Source: a virus. From it: 39,705 bases of DNA. The stretch is from IMG/VR virus record IMGVR_UViG_3300007735_000715, positions 1 to 39,705 of that record; one strand, given 5' to 3'. Both the position numbers and the translations under genes were made by a program. A model generated the notes under the pieces. It was given only the letters and a program-made list of their open reading frames with translations. It was not told the DNA's origin and did no database searches. Position 1 is the first letter of the stretch. Each line of letters starts with the position of its first letter. Below, piece after piece: positions 15,082 through 22,602 of the stretch.

Positions 15082-15510
15082 ATGGCAAGAGGAAATAACA
15101 GAACAATCAATGTCAAAATACCTACAGTTAAGGTAATCAAAGCATTGGAAACTAAGTTAGCACAGATAAAGGCTGACTATGAAAAGCAAGATGAGAACGA
15201 AGCAAAGTATGAAAAGCAAATGGAAACTTGGAAAAAACAAGTTATGAAATTTGCTATTGCTAATATCTCTGATGCTCAAAATCTACGCACTAATTATCGT
15301 GCATGGACTGGTAATCTTAATGTTGATTTTGATTTGAATGTAAAAGAATCAGACTTTCCTAAAGAACCAGAACGCAAATTTGAATCAATAAATATCCATG
15401 CATATAATGAAATGGTAGAAGAGATTGAGAATGCTATTCGTATTCTTAAACTTACTGAAGAGGAAGTGGTGTCAACATCAACATACAATTCAATAGCCAG
15501 ATATTTATAA
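15082..15510 (+). CDS. Conserved early protein, helical
   Basis: This 142-residue protein starts MARGNNRTINVKIPTVKVIK. Residues 16-55 are a Lys/Glu/Gln-rich coiled coil (LETKLAQIKADYEKQDENEA), followed by an alpha/beta segment with SDFPKEPE and a helical end. Proteins with this opening are familiar from actinophage early regions, but the function is unknown to me. ATG 15082 follows AAAGGGAGACAG. No cysteines, signal peptide or membrane segment is present. Confidence 0.75.
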   Translation: MARGNNRTINVKIPTVKVIKALETKLAQIKADYEKQDENEAKYEKQMETWKKQVMKFAIANISDAQNLRTNYRAWTGNLNVDFDLNVKESDFPKEPERKFESINIHAYNEMVEEIENAIRILKLTEEEVVSTSTYNSIARYL

Positions 15511-15514
15511 CATC

Positions 15515-15542
15515 GGGCGCCGCCAACCAGGGCGGTGCGCCC
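15515..15542 (+). promoter_or_regulatory. GC-rich hairpin before the DUF4192-like gene
   Basis: GGGCGC-CGCC (15515-15524) pairs with GGCG-(GT)-GCGCCC (15531-15542) around AACCAG. It sits 3 bases before the A-run of AAAAAAGGAGACA (15546-15558). It lacks a plus-strand T-run. It repeats the hairpin-plus-AAAGGAGACA arrangement seen at 13042 and 17904. Confidence 0.6.
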
Positions 15543-15560
15543 TCTAAAAAAGGAGACAAA

Positions 15561-16103
15561 ATGATAGACCTAGATGTACTTCGTACTGAAGTTGATTCAG
15601 CAATTGCATCTGTTGAATACAACCCAAATGATAGAAATACTAATGTTCGTATTGTTGAGGACATTCGTAATGCTATTACTCAATTGGCAGATGGAGTTAT
15701 TCCATCAGTCCAACACATTGCTGAAGTAGCAGTTGCTACTAACGAGAACATACAAATCCGTGACTTTCTAATGGGAGTACAATTAGAAAAGAACATTGAT
15801 TATGTAGGTGCTTATGTATCTTTGCTTGGTAATGCAATCAAGAAAGATAAAGTTATTCCATTGGCTACAGTATATTGTGGTTTACTATATCAAGTAGGAG
15901 AACAGGAAGATGCAAAAGAATTCCTTTCTCATGTATTAGAACTAGACCCAGAATATTCCCTTGCACTATTACTTCGTAGAGTATTTGCTGCAAACTGGGA
16001 GCCAACATCTTTTCAAAAGATGGCAGAAGAACTACATGAAAAAGTAGTAGCAGGTATCTATGGACCACAGGAGGCAACTAGTGACAACAGCAGTTCCAAC
16101 TAA
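15561..16103 (+). CDS. DUF4192-like protein
   Basis: This 180-residue protein has a C-terminal half (about residues 95-160) containing LATVYCGLLYQVGEQEDAKE and LELDPEYSLALLLRRVFAAN. This matches the repeat-like end of actinobacterial DUF4192 proteins, where a small helical pair precedes an LxxDPxxxLAxLL motif. The first 90 residues look helical. The N-terminal part is shorter than in the cellular family, so this may be a trimmed version. Function of the family is unknown, and it is a good marker for an actinobacterial host. ATG 15561 follows AAAAAAGGAGACA. Its end overlaps the DUF932 gene start by 23 bases. Confidence 0.65.
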   Translation: MIDLDVLRTEVDSAIASVEYNPNDRNTNVRIVEDIRNAITQLADGVIPSVQHIAEVAVATNENIQIRDFLMGVQLEKNIDYVGAYVSLLGNAIKKDKVIPLATVYCGLLYQVGEQEDAKEFLSHVLELDPEYSLALLLRRVFAANWEPTSFQKMAEELHEKVVAGIYGPQEATSDNSSSN

Positions 16104-17058
16104 AAACAAATCTGCATTTGTGCGTAGTGGCACAGCAGTAGAAGCAACATCAGCCAGTGATGTAGCCCGTCAAGCAGGTCTTGATTGGACAGTATCATTG
16201 CATGATTTATCAGCCAATTATTTAGTGCCAGGTAATGAGAGTCCAACACTCTTGCCTGTCAAAAATAAATTAGCAGTTGTAAAAACAACGGCATTAGGTG
16301 AGACGACTACTGTTGGTGTAGTTGGTAAGCGATACCAACCATTCCAAAACGGAGAAGTCTTTTCATCTCTTGATGCAATCATTGATTCAGGTGAGGCTCG
16401 CTATGCAGCAGCAGGTGAATACGATGGTGGTGCAAAAGTATGGATGCTATTGCAGTTGCCTAATGAAATGGAAATCAAAGGCGACCCACACGCAGCATTT
16501 ATCCTAGCCAAAACCAGCCATGATGGTTCATCATCTGTGATTATACGCCCAGTAATTGAGCGTTTGTTTTGTCATAATCAGATTAATAAAATCTATCGTG
16601 GCAAAAATCAAATGACATATACATTACGCCATACAACTAATTCAGTTCTTAATCCTCAAGAAATTAAACAAATTATGCAATTGACTTATACATCTATGGA
16701 AATGTATACGCAGTTATCTACTGTTCTATTAGAGCGAGAGGCTACCCGTGAGCACGCAATCAATTACTTCAAGAAAGTATTCCCACTCCCAAGTAAGGTG
16801 GAACTCTCACCAATTGAACTCCTTAGCAAAGGAGAAAAGAGTATGCGTAGCAGAGCATTCGCTGCTAGAGATAAAGCATTCTCTATTTACAATGACTCTC
16901 CAACACAAGAGAATATCCGTAACACAGAGTTCGGATTATGGCAATCAGTCATTGAATACGCAGACCATGGTAATCAGCGTAAAGACGCCGCCATTGCGAC
17001 AATCAGTGCCCGCAATGACGGCTTGAAGTTGCGAGCACTAGAACTACTATCAGTATAG
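16081..17058 (+). CDS. DUF932 family protein
   Basis: This 325-residue protein is read from GTG 16081, which follows a strong AGGAGG site. A further upstream in-frame start at 16060 has no site. The sequence (LPVKNKLAVVKTTALGETTT, VGVVGKRYQPFQNGEVFSSL, AAGEYDGGAKVWMLLQLP, LAKTSHDGSSSVIIRPVIER) fits the phage/plasmid DUF932 family. These proteins are common in phage early regions; their biochemical role is not established. The N-terminus overlaps the DUF4192-like gene, implying coupled expression. Full family length appears present. Confidence 0.85.
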   Translation: MTTAVPTKNKSAFVRSGTAVEATSASDVARQAGLDWTVSLHDLSANYLVPGNESPTLLPVKNKLAVVKTTALGETTTVGVVGKRYQPFQNGEVFSSLDAIIDSGEARYAAAGEYDGGAKVWMLLQLPNEMEIKGDPHAAFILAKTSHDGSSSVIIRPVIERLFCHNQINKIYRGKNQMTYTLRHTTNSVLNPQEIKQIMQLTYTSMEMYTQLSTVLLEREATREHAINYFKKVFPLPSKVELSPIELLSKGEKSMRSRAFAARDKAFSIYNDSPTQENIRNTEFGLWQSVIEYADHGNQRKDAAIATISARNDGLKLRALELLSV

Positions 17059-17067
17059 GAGACAGTA

Positions 17068-17337
17068 ATGGGTAGCAATACAGCCTATGAGTTAGCAGAA
17101 AATGTTATTGATATTAAACAATCAATATACATTCATCTAACAGGCAATCATTATCCACCAGTACCACCAACCATGGTAGAGCCTTGCATTGAGGCTATCT
17201 ATTCAGCATCAGATGGAGATTGGGACAAGTTAATTAAACTACCATCTGGTATTACATGGAAAGGACAAACCTGTGCACCAGTTAGTGCAATTGTTCAAGC
17301 GCATCACCTTGATGCGTGGATTGATTCGGAAGAATAG
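17068..17337 (+). CDS. Small conserved early protein
   Basis: This is an 89-residue protein, MGSNTAYELAENVIDIKQSI and on, with PPVPPTMVEPCIEAIYSASD in the centre and an acidic end. ATG 17068 follows AGGAGACAG (17057-17065), part of the shared early ribosome-site motif. No catalytic or metal motif is evident. Function is unknown. Confidence 0.75.
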   Translation: MGSNTAYELAENVIDIKQSIYIHLTGNHYPPVPPTMVEPCIEAIYSASDGDWDKLIKLPSGITWKGQTCAPVSAIVQAHHLDAWIDSEE

Positions 17338-17347
17338 GAGACAGAAA

Positions 17348-17788
17348 ATGACCGAACAATTATCAGTTACAGTAGAAGGGGCTACTTACTATCATACAAG
17401 TGAGTCGCTTGCAGCATTAATTAAACAAGCAACAGAAGATAAAGCAGCCCTTAATAAAATAACAGAAAGATACAATGAAAAGTATCAGTTAGTTCAAAGA
17501 ATTCGTGGTGATGTATATGAATTGTTCTCATCTAACTATAGTTCTGGAGATGAAGATATAACTTTATCTGTAGAAGATATCAATGAGTTGCTTAGAAGTA
17601 TTGGCGCAGATAAACTTAAAAGAAATTGGTCTGCAACAGTACAAGTATATCTTACTATCACAGGTATCGAAGCATCTAATCAAGAAGAGGCTACCGAGAT
17701 TGTTGAAAACAATATTGAGGTATCTTATTCAGAAGATGGCGACCTATTTGTAGATGAGATAACTGTTCAGGAAGTTACTCCTGAGTAA
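17348..17788 (+). CDS. Hypothetical early protein
   Basis: This is a 146-residue acidic protein from ATG 17348, chosen because AGGAGACAG (17336-17344) precedes it; a longer open frame begins at 17273 inside the previous gene. It has a helical N-terminal half (LAALIKQATEDKAALNKITE) and a beta-rich C-terminal half with VQVYLTITGIEASNQEEATE, a pattern seen in small ferredoxin-like folds. No family is recognised. The 181 bases after its stop hold a chain of RNA-like hairpins. Confidence 0.7.
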   Translation: MTEQLSVTVEGATYYHTSESLAALIKQATEDKAALNKITERYNEKYQLVQRIRGDVYELFSSNYSSGDEDITLSVEDINELLRSIGADKLKRNWSATVQVYLTITGIEASNQEEATEIVENNIEVSYSEDGDLFVDEITVQEVTPE

Positions 17789-17969
17789 TCTTCGCACCAC
17801 CTGGAATGGGTGATTTGTGATGGTGGGTGGTCCCGCTACCAGCGAACACGGGACATTATAAAGTAGCGCCTTCCGTCCTTTGTGTGCTATCTTTATAACC
17901 AATTGAAGCGGGTCAGAATTGCTGTCTCCTTTTTGACCCGCTTCATACCTAACAGGAGACTAGGATAAT
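17789..17969 (+). ncRNA. Structured intergenic RNA / 5' leader with an anti-Shine-Dalgarno loop
   Basis: Four consecutive stems can form. They are: ACCACC/GGTGGT (17796-17801/17826-17831); GTCCCG/CGGGAC (17830-17835/17849-17854, sharing two bases with the first and containing CGCT/AGCG); a 12-bp stem with one bulge (17856-17867/17886-17898); and a perfect 12-bp stem TGAAGCGGGTCA/TGACCCGCTTCA (17904-17915/17934-17945). The last loop contains GTCTCCT (17924-17930), exactly complementary to AGGAGAC (17954-17960), the ribosome site of the next gene. Pairing could hide that site (a pseudoknot) or act on other early messages. Whether it is a separate RNA or only a leader cannot be told from sequence. 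Confidence 0.6.
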
Positions 17970-18734
17970 ATGACAACAGAAATAGAACGAGATAGATATG
18001 GACGACCTATGGTTGTTCCACCTAAAGGTAAAAAACCAGTTGCTTATACACGGGCTACTACAATTGCAAACAGTTTAGATGATGCATCAGCATTAGTTGC
18101 ATGGAAAATGCGAATGACAGCACTTGGTTTAACAACACGACCAGATTTATTATTAGCAATAAGTGCTGCGGGCGAAGACAAGAATTTAATTAATGCATAC
18201 ATTGAAGAAGCAATGGACCATGCAGGTGCTAGCAAAGCAGCAACTATTGGTACAGCAATACATGCATTAACAGAACGGTTAGATTTAGGACAGGACCTTG
18301 GTGCGGTACCAGACCAGTGGCTTCCTGATATTAAAGCCTACGAACAAGCAACATCTATATTTAATAAAATATTTATTGAACAGTTTTGTGTTTATGATAA
18401 AGATAAAATCGCAGGTACTCCAGATAGAATTGTTGAGTACAAAGGCGAACGGTTCATTGCGGATTTAAAAACAGGACGCATTGACCATCCACATAATATT
18501 GCTATGCAGTTAGCAATCTATGCTCACGGCTTGCCGTATGACCCAGCCACGGCAACCCGTGGTACTTGGGGAGATGTCAACCAAGAGAAGGCAATCATAG
18601 TTCATCTACCAGCAGGAACAGGTAACTGCAAATTAGTATTTGTAGATATCAAAGAAGGTTGGAAAGGTGTACAGTTTGCACTGCGAGTAAGAAAGTGGCG
18701 AGACCAAAAGGGTCTTGCTACTCCACTAGAGTAA
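17970..18734 (+). CDS. RecB/Cas4-like PD-(D/E)XK exonuclease
   Basis: This 254-residue nuclease has the ordered motifs of the RecB/Cas4 group: His98 in GTAIHALTE, Glu137 region, Asp152 in AGTPDRIVEY, then ADLKTG with Asp165 and Lys167, and Gln180 in NIAMQLAIYAHGL. No iron-sulfur cysteine cluster is seen, unlike Cas4. It probably processes DNA ends during replication or recombination. It follows the structured leader at 17789-17969, whose loop is complementary to its ribosome site, so translation may be controlled. The next gene is 9 bases downstream. Confidence 0.85.
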   Translation: MTTEIERDRYGRPMVVPPKGKKPVAYTRATTIANSLDDASALVAWKMRMTALGLTTRPDLLLAISAAGEDKNLINAYIEEAMDHAGASKAATIGTAIHALTERLDLGQDLGAVPDQWLPDIKAYEQATSIFNKIFIEQFCVYDKDKIAGTPDRIVEYKGERFIADLKTGRIDHPHNIAMQLAIYAHGLPYDPATATRGTWGDVNQEKAIIVHLPAGTGNCKLVFVDIKEGWKGVQFALRVRKWRDQKGLATPLE

Positions 18735-18743
18735 GGAGAATAT

Positions 18744-19169
18744 GTGCCTAGCACGGAAGCACCTATAAGCATCAATCTAAAATCAGCAGGTGGTACAGGT
18801 ATCACACTGCGAGGAGAAACTGCAGAACAGTTTGCAGATATGATTGCAAACGGCATTCATATTATTGCTGATGCAGTCAAAGAAGTTGAGACTGCAATCA
18901 AAGGCGTAAGTCCTGCAATGTCAACACAAGATATCGCTGCTAGTTTAGGCGGTAGTATCATTAACGAAAGTCCAGTAACACAATCTATTGGTGGGCGTAA
19001 CTGTCCACATGGAAGAATGACTGCCATTCAAGGAATGGGTAAAGATGGGAAACCATATAAGGGTTACTTCTGTCCAGCACCAAAAGGTGCATTTGATAAG
19101 TGTAAGAACCAATACGTACTTGTTACCAGTCCAGACTGGAATACATTCGTACCAGATTCGGTAAAGTGA
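18744..19169 (+). CDS. Conserved protein with putative zinc motif
   Basis: This 141-residue protein starts at GTG 18744 after AAGGAGAATAT. The first half contains ISINLKSAGGTGITLRGETA and a helical segment (QFADMIANGIHIIADAVKEV). The second half has CPHG, YFCPAP and KCKNQ (three Cys, one His near residues 90-125), which could bind a metal. Its stop overlaps the helicase start as GTGA. Between nuclease and helicase genes, a replication accessory role such as helicase loading or DNA binding is plausible but unproven. Confidence 0.65.
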   Translation: MPSTEAPISINLKSAGGTGITLRGETAEQFADMIANGIHIIADAVKEVETAIKGVSPAMSTQDIAASLGGSIINESPVTQSIGGRNCPHGRMTAIQGMGKDGKPYKGYFCPAPKGAFDKCKNQYVLVTSPDWNTFVPDSVK

Positions 19170-19978
19170 AAACACTTAGACGCTCAATTAACAAAGCAGA
19201 AGTGGGTGGCGAACCATTGCCACCCGCTTTTGCGGCATTTGAACGGGCTGGAATTATTCTGCGTAGAGCAGAGGTAACAGTTATTGCTGGCACTCCAGGT
19301 GCAGGTAAGTCATCTATTGCCCTTGCTATAGCAGCCCGAACAAAACTACCAACTCTTTATTTCAGCGCAGATACAAACGCACATACAATGGCTATGCGAT
19401 TAGTTGCTATGGCAGGTAACATGTCACAGCAAAATGCAGAACAACTATTAAAGAAAGATGCAGAAAAAGCACACGAACTTTTGTTATCTAACAATCATTT
19501 GTTTTGGTCTTTTGAATCAACACCAACACTTAAAGATTTAGATGATGAAGTATCAGCCTTTGAAACTGTGTGGGGCAGAAGTCCTACTCTAATTGTTGTA
19601 GATAACCTAATGGATATAGCAATGGATGGGCATGAAGAGTTCCACGGTATGCGAGCAGCAATGAAAGAACTAAAGTATCTTGCTCGTGATACTAACGCTG
19701 CACTACTGGTACTGCACCATACTAAAGAAGGCTTTGAAGGTTATCCTTGCCAGCCACGGTCAGCAATCCAGGGTTTAGTCAATCAAATTCCAGCAATGGT
19801 GCTAACTATTGGGCAAATGAAACAAGGTGATGATACTTACCTATGCGTAGCACCAGTCAAGAATAGATATGGCAGAGCAGACCAAACAGGAAACAACTAT
19901 GTAACTCTTGCATTTAATCCTGAGTCTATGTATCTAGAAGATGTTATCGTTAGATACCAACAGGAGGGAATGATGTGA
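19166..19978 (+). CDS. RecA-fold ATPase, DnaB-like helicase
   Basis: This 270-residue protein has Walker A GTPGAGKS (42-49), Walker B TLIVVD (141-146), and a LLVLHHTKEG segment (180-189) followed by QPRSAIQGLVNQIP. This is the pattern of the DnaB/RecA superfamily C-terminal ATPase domain. It lacks the N-terminal primase-interacting domain of full DnaB, as do many phage versions. It would unwind DNA at the fork together with the split primase just downstream. The start is GTG 19166, overlapping the upstream stop; the stop overlaps the resolvase start. Confidence 0.85.
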   Translation: MKTLRRSINKAEVGGEPLPPAFAAFERAGIILRRAEVTVIAGTPGAGKSSIALAIAARTKLPTLYFSADTNAHTMAMRLVAMAGNMSQQNAEQLLKKDAEKAHELLLSNNHLFWSFESTPTLKDLDDEVSAFETVWGRSPTLIVVDNLMDIAMDGHEEFHGMRAAMKELKYLARDTNAALLVLHHTKEGFEGYPCQPRSAIQGLVNQIPAMVLTIGQMKQGDDTYLCVAPVKNRYGRADQTGNNYVTLAFNPESMYLEDVIVRYQQEGMM

Positions 19979-20328
19979 GCAATCCACGCAAAGCAAAAGG
20001 TTCTAAAGCAGAAGCAGATGTAGTTAAATGGCTAAAAGTAAACGGTTTTCCATATGCAGACCGCAGAATCGCAGGAGCACAATTAGATAAAGGTGATGTA
20101 AGCGGTGTCAATGGAGTAACTATTGAAGTAAAAAACCATATTCGTATGGACCTTAGTGCGTGGATAAAAGAATTAGAAGTAGAAATAAAAAATGATAGTG
20201 CTTGGACAGGAACAGTTCTACACAAACGGAAAGGAAAGACCGATGTTAACGAATGGTATTGCAGTATGCCAGCCTATATATGGTTGGACCTTATTCATAA
20301 GGCTATGAATGGACAATCAAAAGCATAG
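19975..20328 (+). CDS. Holliday-junction-resolvase-like nuclease
   Basis: This 117-residue protein has the archaeal-Hjc-like PD-(D/E)XK layout: Glu13 in KGSKAEADVVKWL, Asp41 in LDKGDVSGVNGVTIEVKN, and Glu51-Val-Lys53. Such small nucleases cut branched DNA and are common in phage replication modules. The start is GTG 19975 after GGAGGGAATGAT, overlapping the helicase stop. Its end overlaps the primase start by 20 bases. Substrate preference cannot be read from sequence, so a general endonuclease role is possible. Confidence 0.75.
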   Translation: MSNPRKAKGSKAEADVVKWLKVNGFPYADRRIAGAQLDKGDVSGVNGVTIEVKNHIRMDLSAWIKELEVEIKNDSAWTGTVLHKRKGKTDVNEWYCSMPAYIWLDLIHKAMNGQSKA

Positions 20329-20707
20329 TATTGCTGAGTACTTAGCGTACTTAGGCGCCGCCTTGCCGCAACAGGGGCACGGCTGGCGCAAAATAAAATG
20401 TCCCTTTCATCAAGATTCACATGCATCTGCTGGTATAAACTTTGATGAACAAAGATTTAAATGCCACGGATGTGGTGTCAGTGGTGATGTTTATGATTTA
20501 ATTATGGAACGGGAAGGAGGCACTTACATTGAGGCTATCAAATTCGCAGAGAGCATTTCTCTTACAGGCAACAGAAACATACAAAGCAAGCATTCATCTG
20601 GGGAAAGATTACCTAGCGAGCCGAGGGTTATCGGTAGAAGAAGTTCAGCGATTTCATCTGGGAGTAGTAGAACATCCACTTCCAGGTCACGAAGGCTATA
20701 CGGGTAG
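20309..20707 (+). CDS. DNA primase, zinc-binding domain (frame 1 of split primase)
   Basis: This 132-residue frame encodes a CHC2-type zinc domain: Cys31-Pro-Phe-His34 and Cys52-His-Gly-Cys55 (CPFHQDSHAS, FKCHGCGVSGDVYDLIM). This recognises initiation sites for RNA primers. Homology-like sequence ends around GGTYIEAIKFAES (about residue 82). The remaining 50 residues are Ser/Arg-rich and look like out-of-frame translation of the downstream TOPRIM gene. The natural product may be a short zinc protein, or a +1-shifted fusion with the next frame. See the entry at 20529. Confidence 0.8.
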   Translation: MDNQKHSIAEYLAYLGAALPQQGHGWRKIKCPFHQDSHASAGINFDEQRFKCHGCGVSGDVYDLIMEREGGTYIEAIKFAESISLTGNRNIQSKHSSGERLPSEPRVIGRRSSAISSGSSRTSTSRSRRLYG

Positions 20708-21155
20708 ATTAGCAATTCCATATGTAACACCATCAGGTGTAGTTGATATTAGATTTAGAACTATGTCAGGTGGTGACCCTAAATATATGGGAATGCCAGG
20801 GGCTAAGACAACAATGTTTAACTCACAGGCAGTACTAACAGCAGACGGATACATATGTGTCACCGAAGGTGAGATAGATTGTATAACTGTAGTTGCTAAA
20901 ACAAATCATCCATCAGTAGGAATACCTGGCGCCAATAATTGGAAACCATACTATTCTAAAATATTAGATGATTTTGAGACAGTAATTATCCTTGCTGATG
21001 GTGATGCTGCAGGATTAGAGTTCGGCAAAAAGATTAGCCGTGAATTAGGAAATGCAAATATAGTTCAGATGCCAGAAGGGCATGATGTGAACTCGATTGT
21101 TTTACAGGAAGGGATTGGATTTATTGATGAGCGAATCAGAAGAGTCATTACTTAA
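20529..21155 (+). CDS. DNA primase, TOPRIM domain (frame 2 of split primase)
   Basis: This 208-residue frame carries the rest of a DnaG-type primase: YKASIHLGKDYLASRGLSVE, GRLAIPYVTPSG, and a TOPRIM domain with Glu113 in VTEGEID and Asp157-x-Asp159 in LADGDAAG. The frame is open from 20502. TTG 20529 has a strong AAGGAGG (20514-20520) at 8-base spacing, so it can be translated by itself. It overlaps the zinc-domain frame for about 200 bases and lies +1 to it. There is no C-terminal helicase-interacting domain. It may work with the zinc protein in trans, or as a frameshift fusion. Confidence 0.8.
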   Translation: MRLSNSQRAFLLQATETYKASIHLGKDYLASRGLSVEEVQRFHLGVVEHPLPGHEGYTGRLAIPYVTPSGVVDIRFRTMSGGDPKYMGMPGAKTTMFNSQAVLTADGYICVTEGEIDCITVVAKTNHPSVGIPGANNWKPYYSKILDDFETVIILADGDAAGLEFGKKISRELGNANIVQMPEGHDVNSIVLQEGIGFIDERIRRVIT

Positions 21156-21426
21156 AGAAGATATCTGGGAGTATATAAAAGACAACCCTAGATTAATTGG
21201 TATTCCTTTATCAGATAATAAAGGATTGGATATCTTAAATGCATTGCGAGATATCTGGGAACTAAAGACAGTTGAAGCAAAGAACTCAGGGCTTAAAGTC
21301 TTGGCTGAAGTTATGTTGGCAGCAGCAGAAGGCAAAGGCAATCAGATAGTAGAAGAAGTCCTAGTGCAAGAAGCAATGATAGATATAGACGATAACTTAA
21401 GGGTGGTGCTAGATGAAGGACAGTAG
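21127..21426 (+). CDS. Hypothetical helical protein
   Basis: This is a 99-residue acidic helical protein, MSESEESLLKEDIWEYIKDN and on. I chose ATG 21127; AGGAAGGG (21107-21114) lies 12 bases before it, and a TTG at 21115 or 21124 is possible. It overlaps the end of the primase and the start of the DUF1599-like gene, so it is coupled to both. No family is recognised. A replication accessory role is only positional. Confidence 0.65.
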   Translation: MSESEESLLKEDIWEYIKDNPRLIGIPLSDNKGLDILNALRDIWELKTVEAKNSGLKVLAEVMLAAAEGKGNQIVEEVLVQEAMIDIDDNLRVVLDEGQ

Positions 21427-21706
21427 ATACGCAGCAGATATAACAGATGAACTATTAGACATTCTTTATAAAAAGCATCAGGACTACGGTCCACTAAACA
21501 TAGCCCATGCTCCAGGCGGTGCATTAAATGGGCTAAGAGTTAGAATGCATGACAAGTTAGCCAGACTTAATCACTTAGTTGATAATGGCGACACGCCAAA
21601 CTACGAAACAATAGAAGATACACTGGTTGACCTAGCAAACTATGCCATAATCGGACTTATGGTACAAAGAGGTCAATGGGCAGGCATTGAATCAGGCAAG
21701 GGCTAG
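21413..21706 (+). CDS. DUF1599-like (nucleotide-modification-associated) protein
   Basis: This 97-residue protein contains DELLDILYKKHQDYGPLNIA, GLRVRMHDKLARLNHLVDNG and TLVDLANYAIIGLMVQRG. This is the typical order of DUF1599 domains, an all-helical MazG-like fold with conserved Glu/Asp and His residues. Family members are associated with nucleotide modification or metabolism in phages. No partner base-modifying enzyme was recognised here, so a house-cleaning or regulatory role on nucleotides is as likely. It overlaps the preceding gene by 14 bases. Confidence 0.75.
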   Translation: MKDSRYAADITDELLDILYKKHQDYGPLNIAHAPGGALNGLRVRMHDKLARLNHLVDNGDTPNYETIEDTLVDLANYAIIGLMVQRGQWAGIESGKG

Positions 21707-21717
21707 GTATTTTTTTA

Positions 21718-22374
21718 ATGAACGACTCATATACGGAAGAATACGAGTCGCTTGTTGCTGCCCTAGCAAGTGAGTACAACAGGAAATATCCAATGGTTGA
21801 ACGGGTAGACATAGCCCAGACATTGTGGCTATGGTTTGTTACACACCCAGTTAAGTTTAAAGAATGGTCTACCCTTGAACCAAAGGATAAAGAAAAGTTA
21901 ATTGCAAAATCTTTGCGTAATGCTGCATTAAAGTATTGCGAAAAAGAAAAAGCCAAGACCAGTGGCTACGAATATATTGATATATATTATTATAACAGTG
22001 CTGTCATAGAAGCATTCTTGCCATCAATTATTTCCGAATCATATGAAATCCCTACTAAGATTAAAGACCTTGCTCAAACAGTAAGCAGGTCAGAGGTATC
22101 AGATGGAAACAATTGGCTAGTCTTAAGGTCAGATATTGCAGCAGCCTATTACAAACTATCAGAGGCAAAGCAAAAAATTTTACAAGCCAGATTTACAACG
22201 GAATTAGGCGAGTGGAGTGATGTAGCAAAGGAACTAGATACAACAGCAGATGGTGCACGAATGAAAGTTCAGCGTGCAATTGCATCTTTAATTAGAAATC
22301 TAGGCGGATGGCGTCCTGAATCAGATGAAGATGTCTTACCTAAAAAGAAAGACGAATATGAATCAGGAGAGTAA
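21718..22374 (+). CDS. Sigma-factor-like transcription regulator
   Basis: This 218-residue protein has a helical N-terminal region and a C-terminal helix-turn-helix. LSEAKQKILQARFTTELGEW-SDVAKELDTTADGARMKVQRA (about 150-190) resembles sigma region 4, where such a helix-turn-helix reads the -35 box. The N-terminal half could correspond to a divergent region 2. It may direct the host RNA polymerase to late promoters in the divergent region at 11798-12638. The ribosome site before ATG 21718 is weak. It might instead be a regulator lacking core-binding function. Confidence 0.65.
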   Translation: MNDSYTEEYESLVAALASEYNRKYPMVERVDIAQTLWLWFVTHPVKFKEWSTLEPKDKEKLIAKSLRNAALKYCEKEKAKTSGYEYIDIYYYNSAVIEAFLPSIISESYEIPTKIKDLAQTVSRSEVSDGNNWLVLRSDIAAAYYKLSEAKQKILQARFTTELGEWSDVAKELDTTADGARMKVQRAIASLIRNLGGWRPESDEDVLPKKKDEYESGE

Positions 22375-22600
22375 ACACATTAGGGAATTGCTACACCCTA
22401 CTGATTATTCAAAGGCAATGGACCTACGTGGTCAAACACTAGGTACTACCTGTGTCTGTGGTTGCGAAGTCTTTATAGCCCTTATAGCCTTTGATGAATA
22501 CAAGGAGATATCTTTTTATTTCCTAGATGGAGAGTGTGCTAACTGTGGTTCAATGGTTACTCTTCCATATCCAGATGACGTTGGACCAGATTGTGATTAA
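22358..22600 (+). CDS. Small zinc-ribbon protein, 80 residues
   Basis: MNQESKHIRELLHPTDYSKA precedes a zinc ribbon, CVCGCE near residue 30 and CANCGSMVTLPYPD near residue 65, with an aromatic beta strand between. ATG 22358 lies inside the end of the sigma-like gene. An alternative start at 22325 has no better site. It is close to the FmdB-like gene that follows. Function is unknown; many phage zinc ribbons bind RNA polymerase or nucleic acid. Confidence 0.7.
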   Translation: MNQESKHIRELLHPTDYSKAMDLRGQTLGTTCVCGCEVFIALIAFDEYKEISFYFLDGECANCGSMVTLPYPDDVGPDCD

Positions 22601-22602
22601 CT

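Noticed and set aside
15515-15542. Hairpin as an intrinsic terminator
   Set aside because: There is no T-run after it on the plus strand, and on the minus strand the T-run precedes the stem. It is kept as a leader hairpin.
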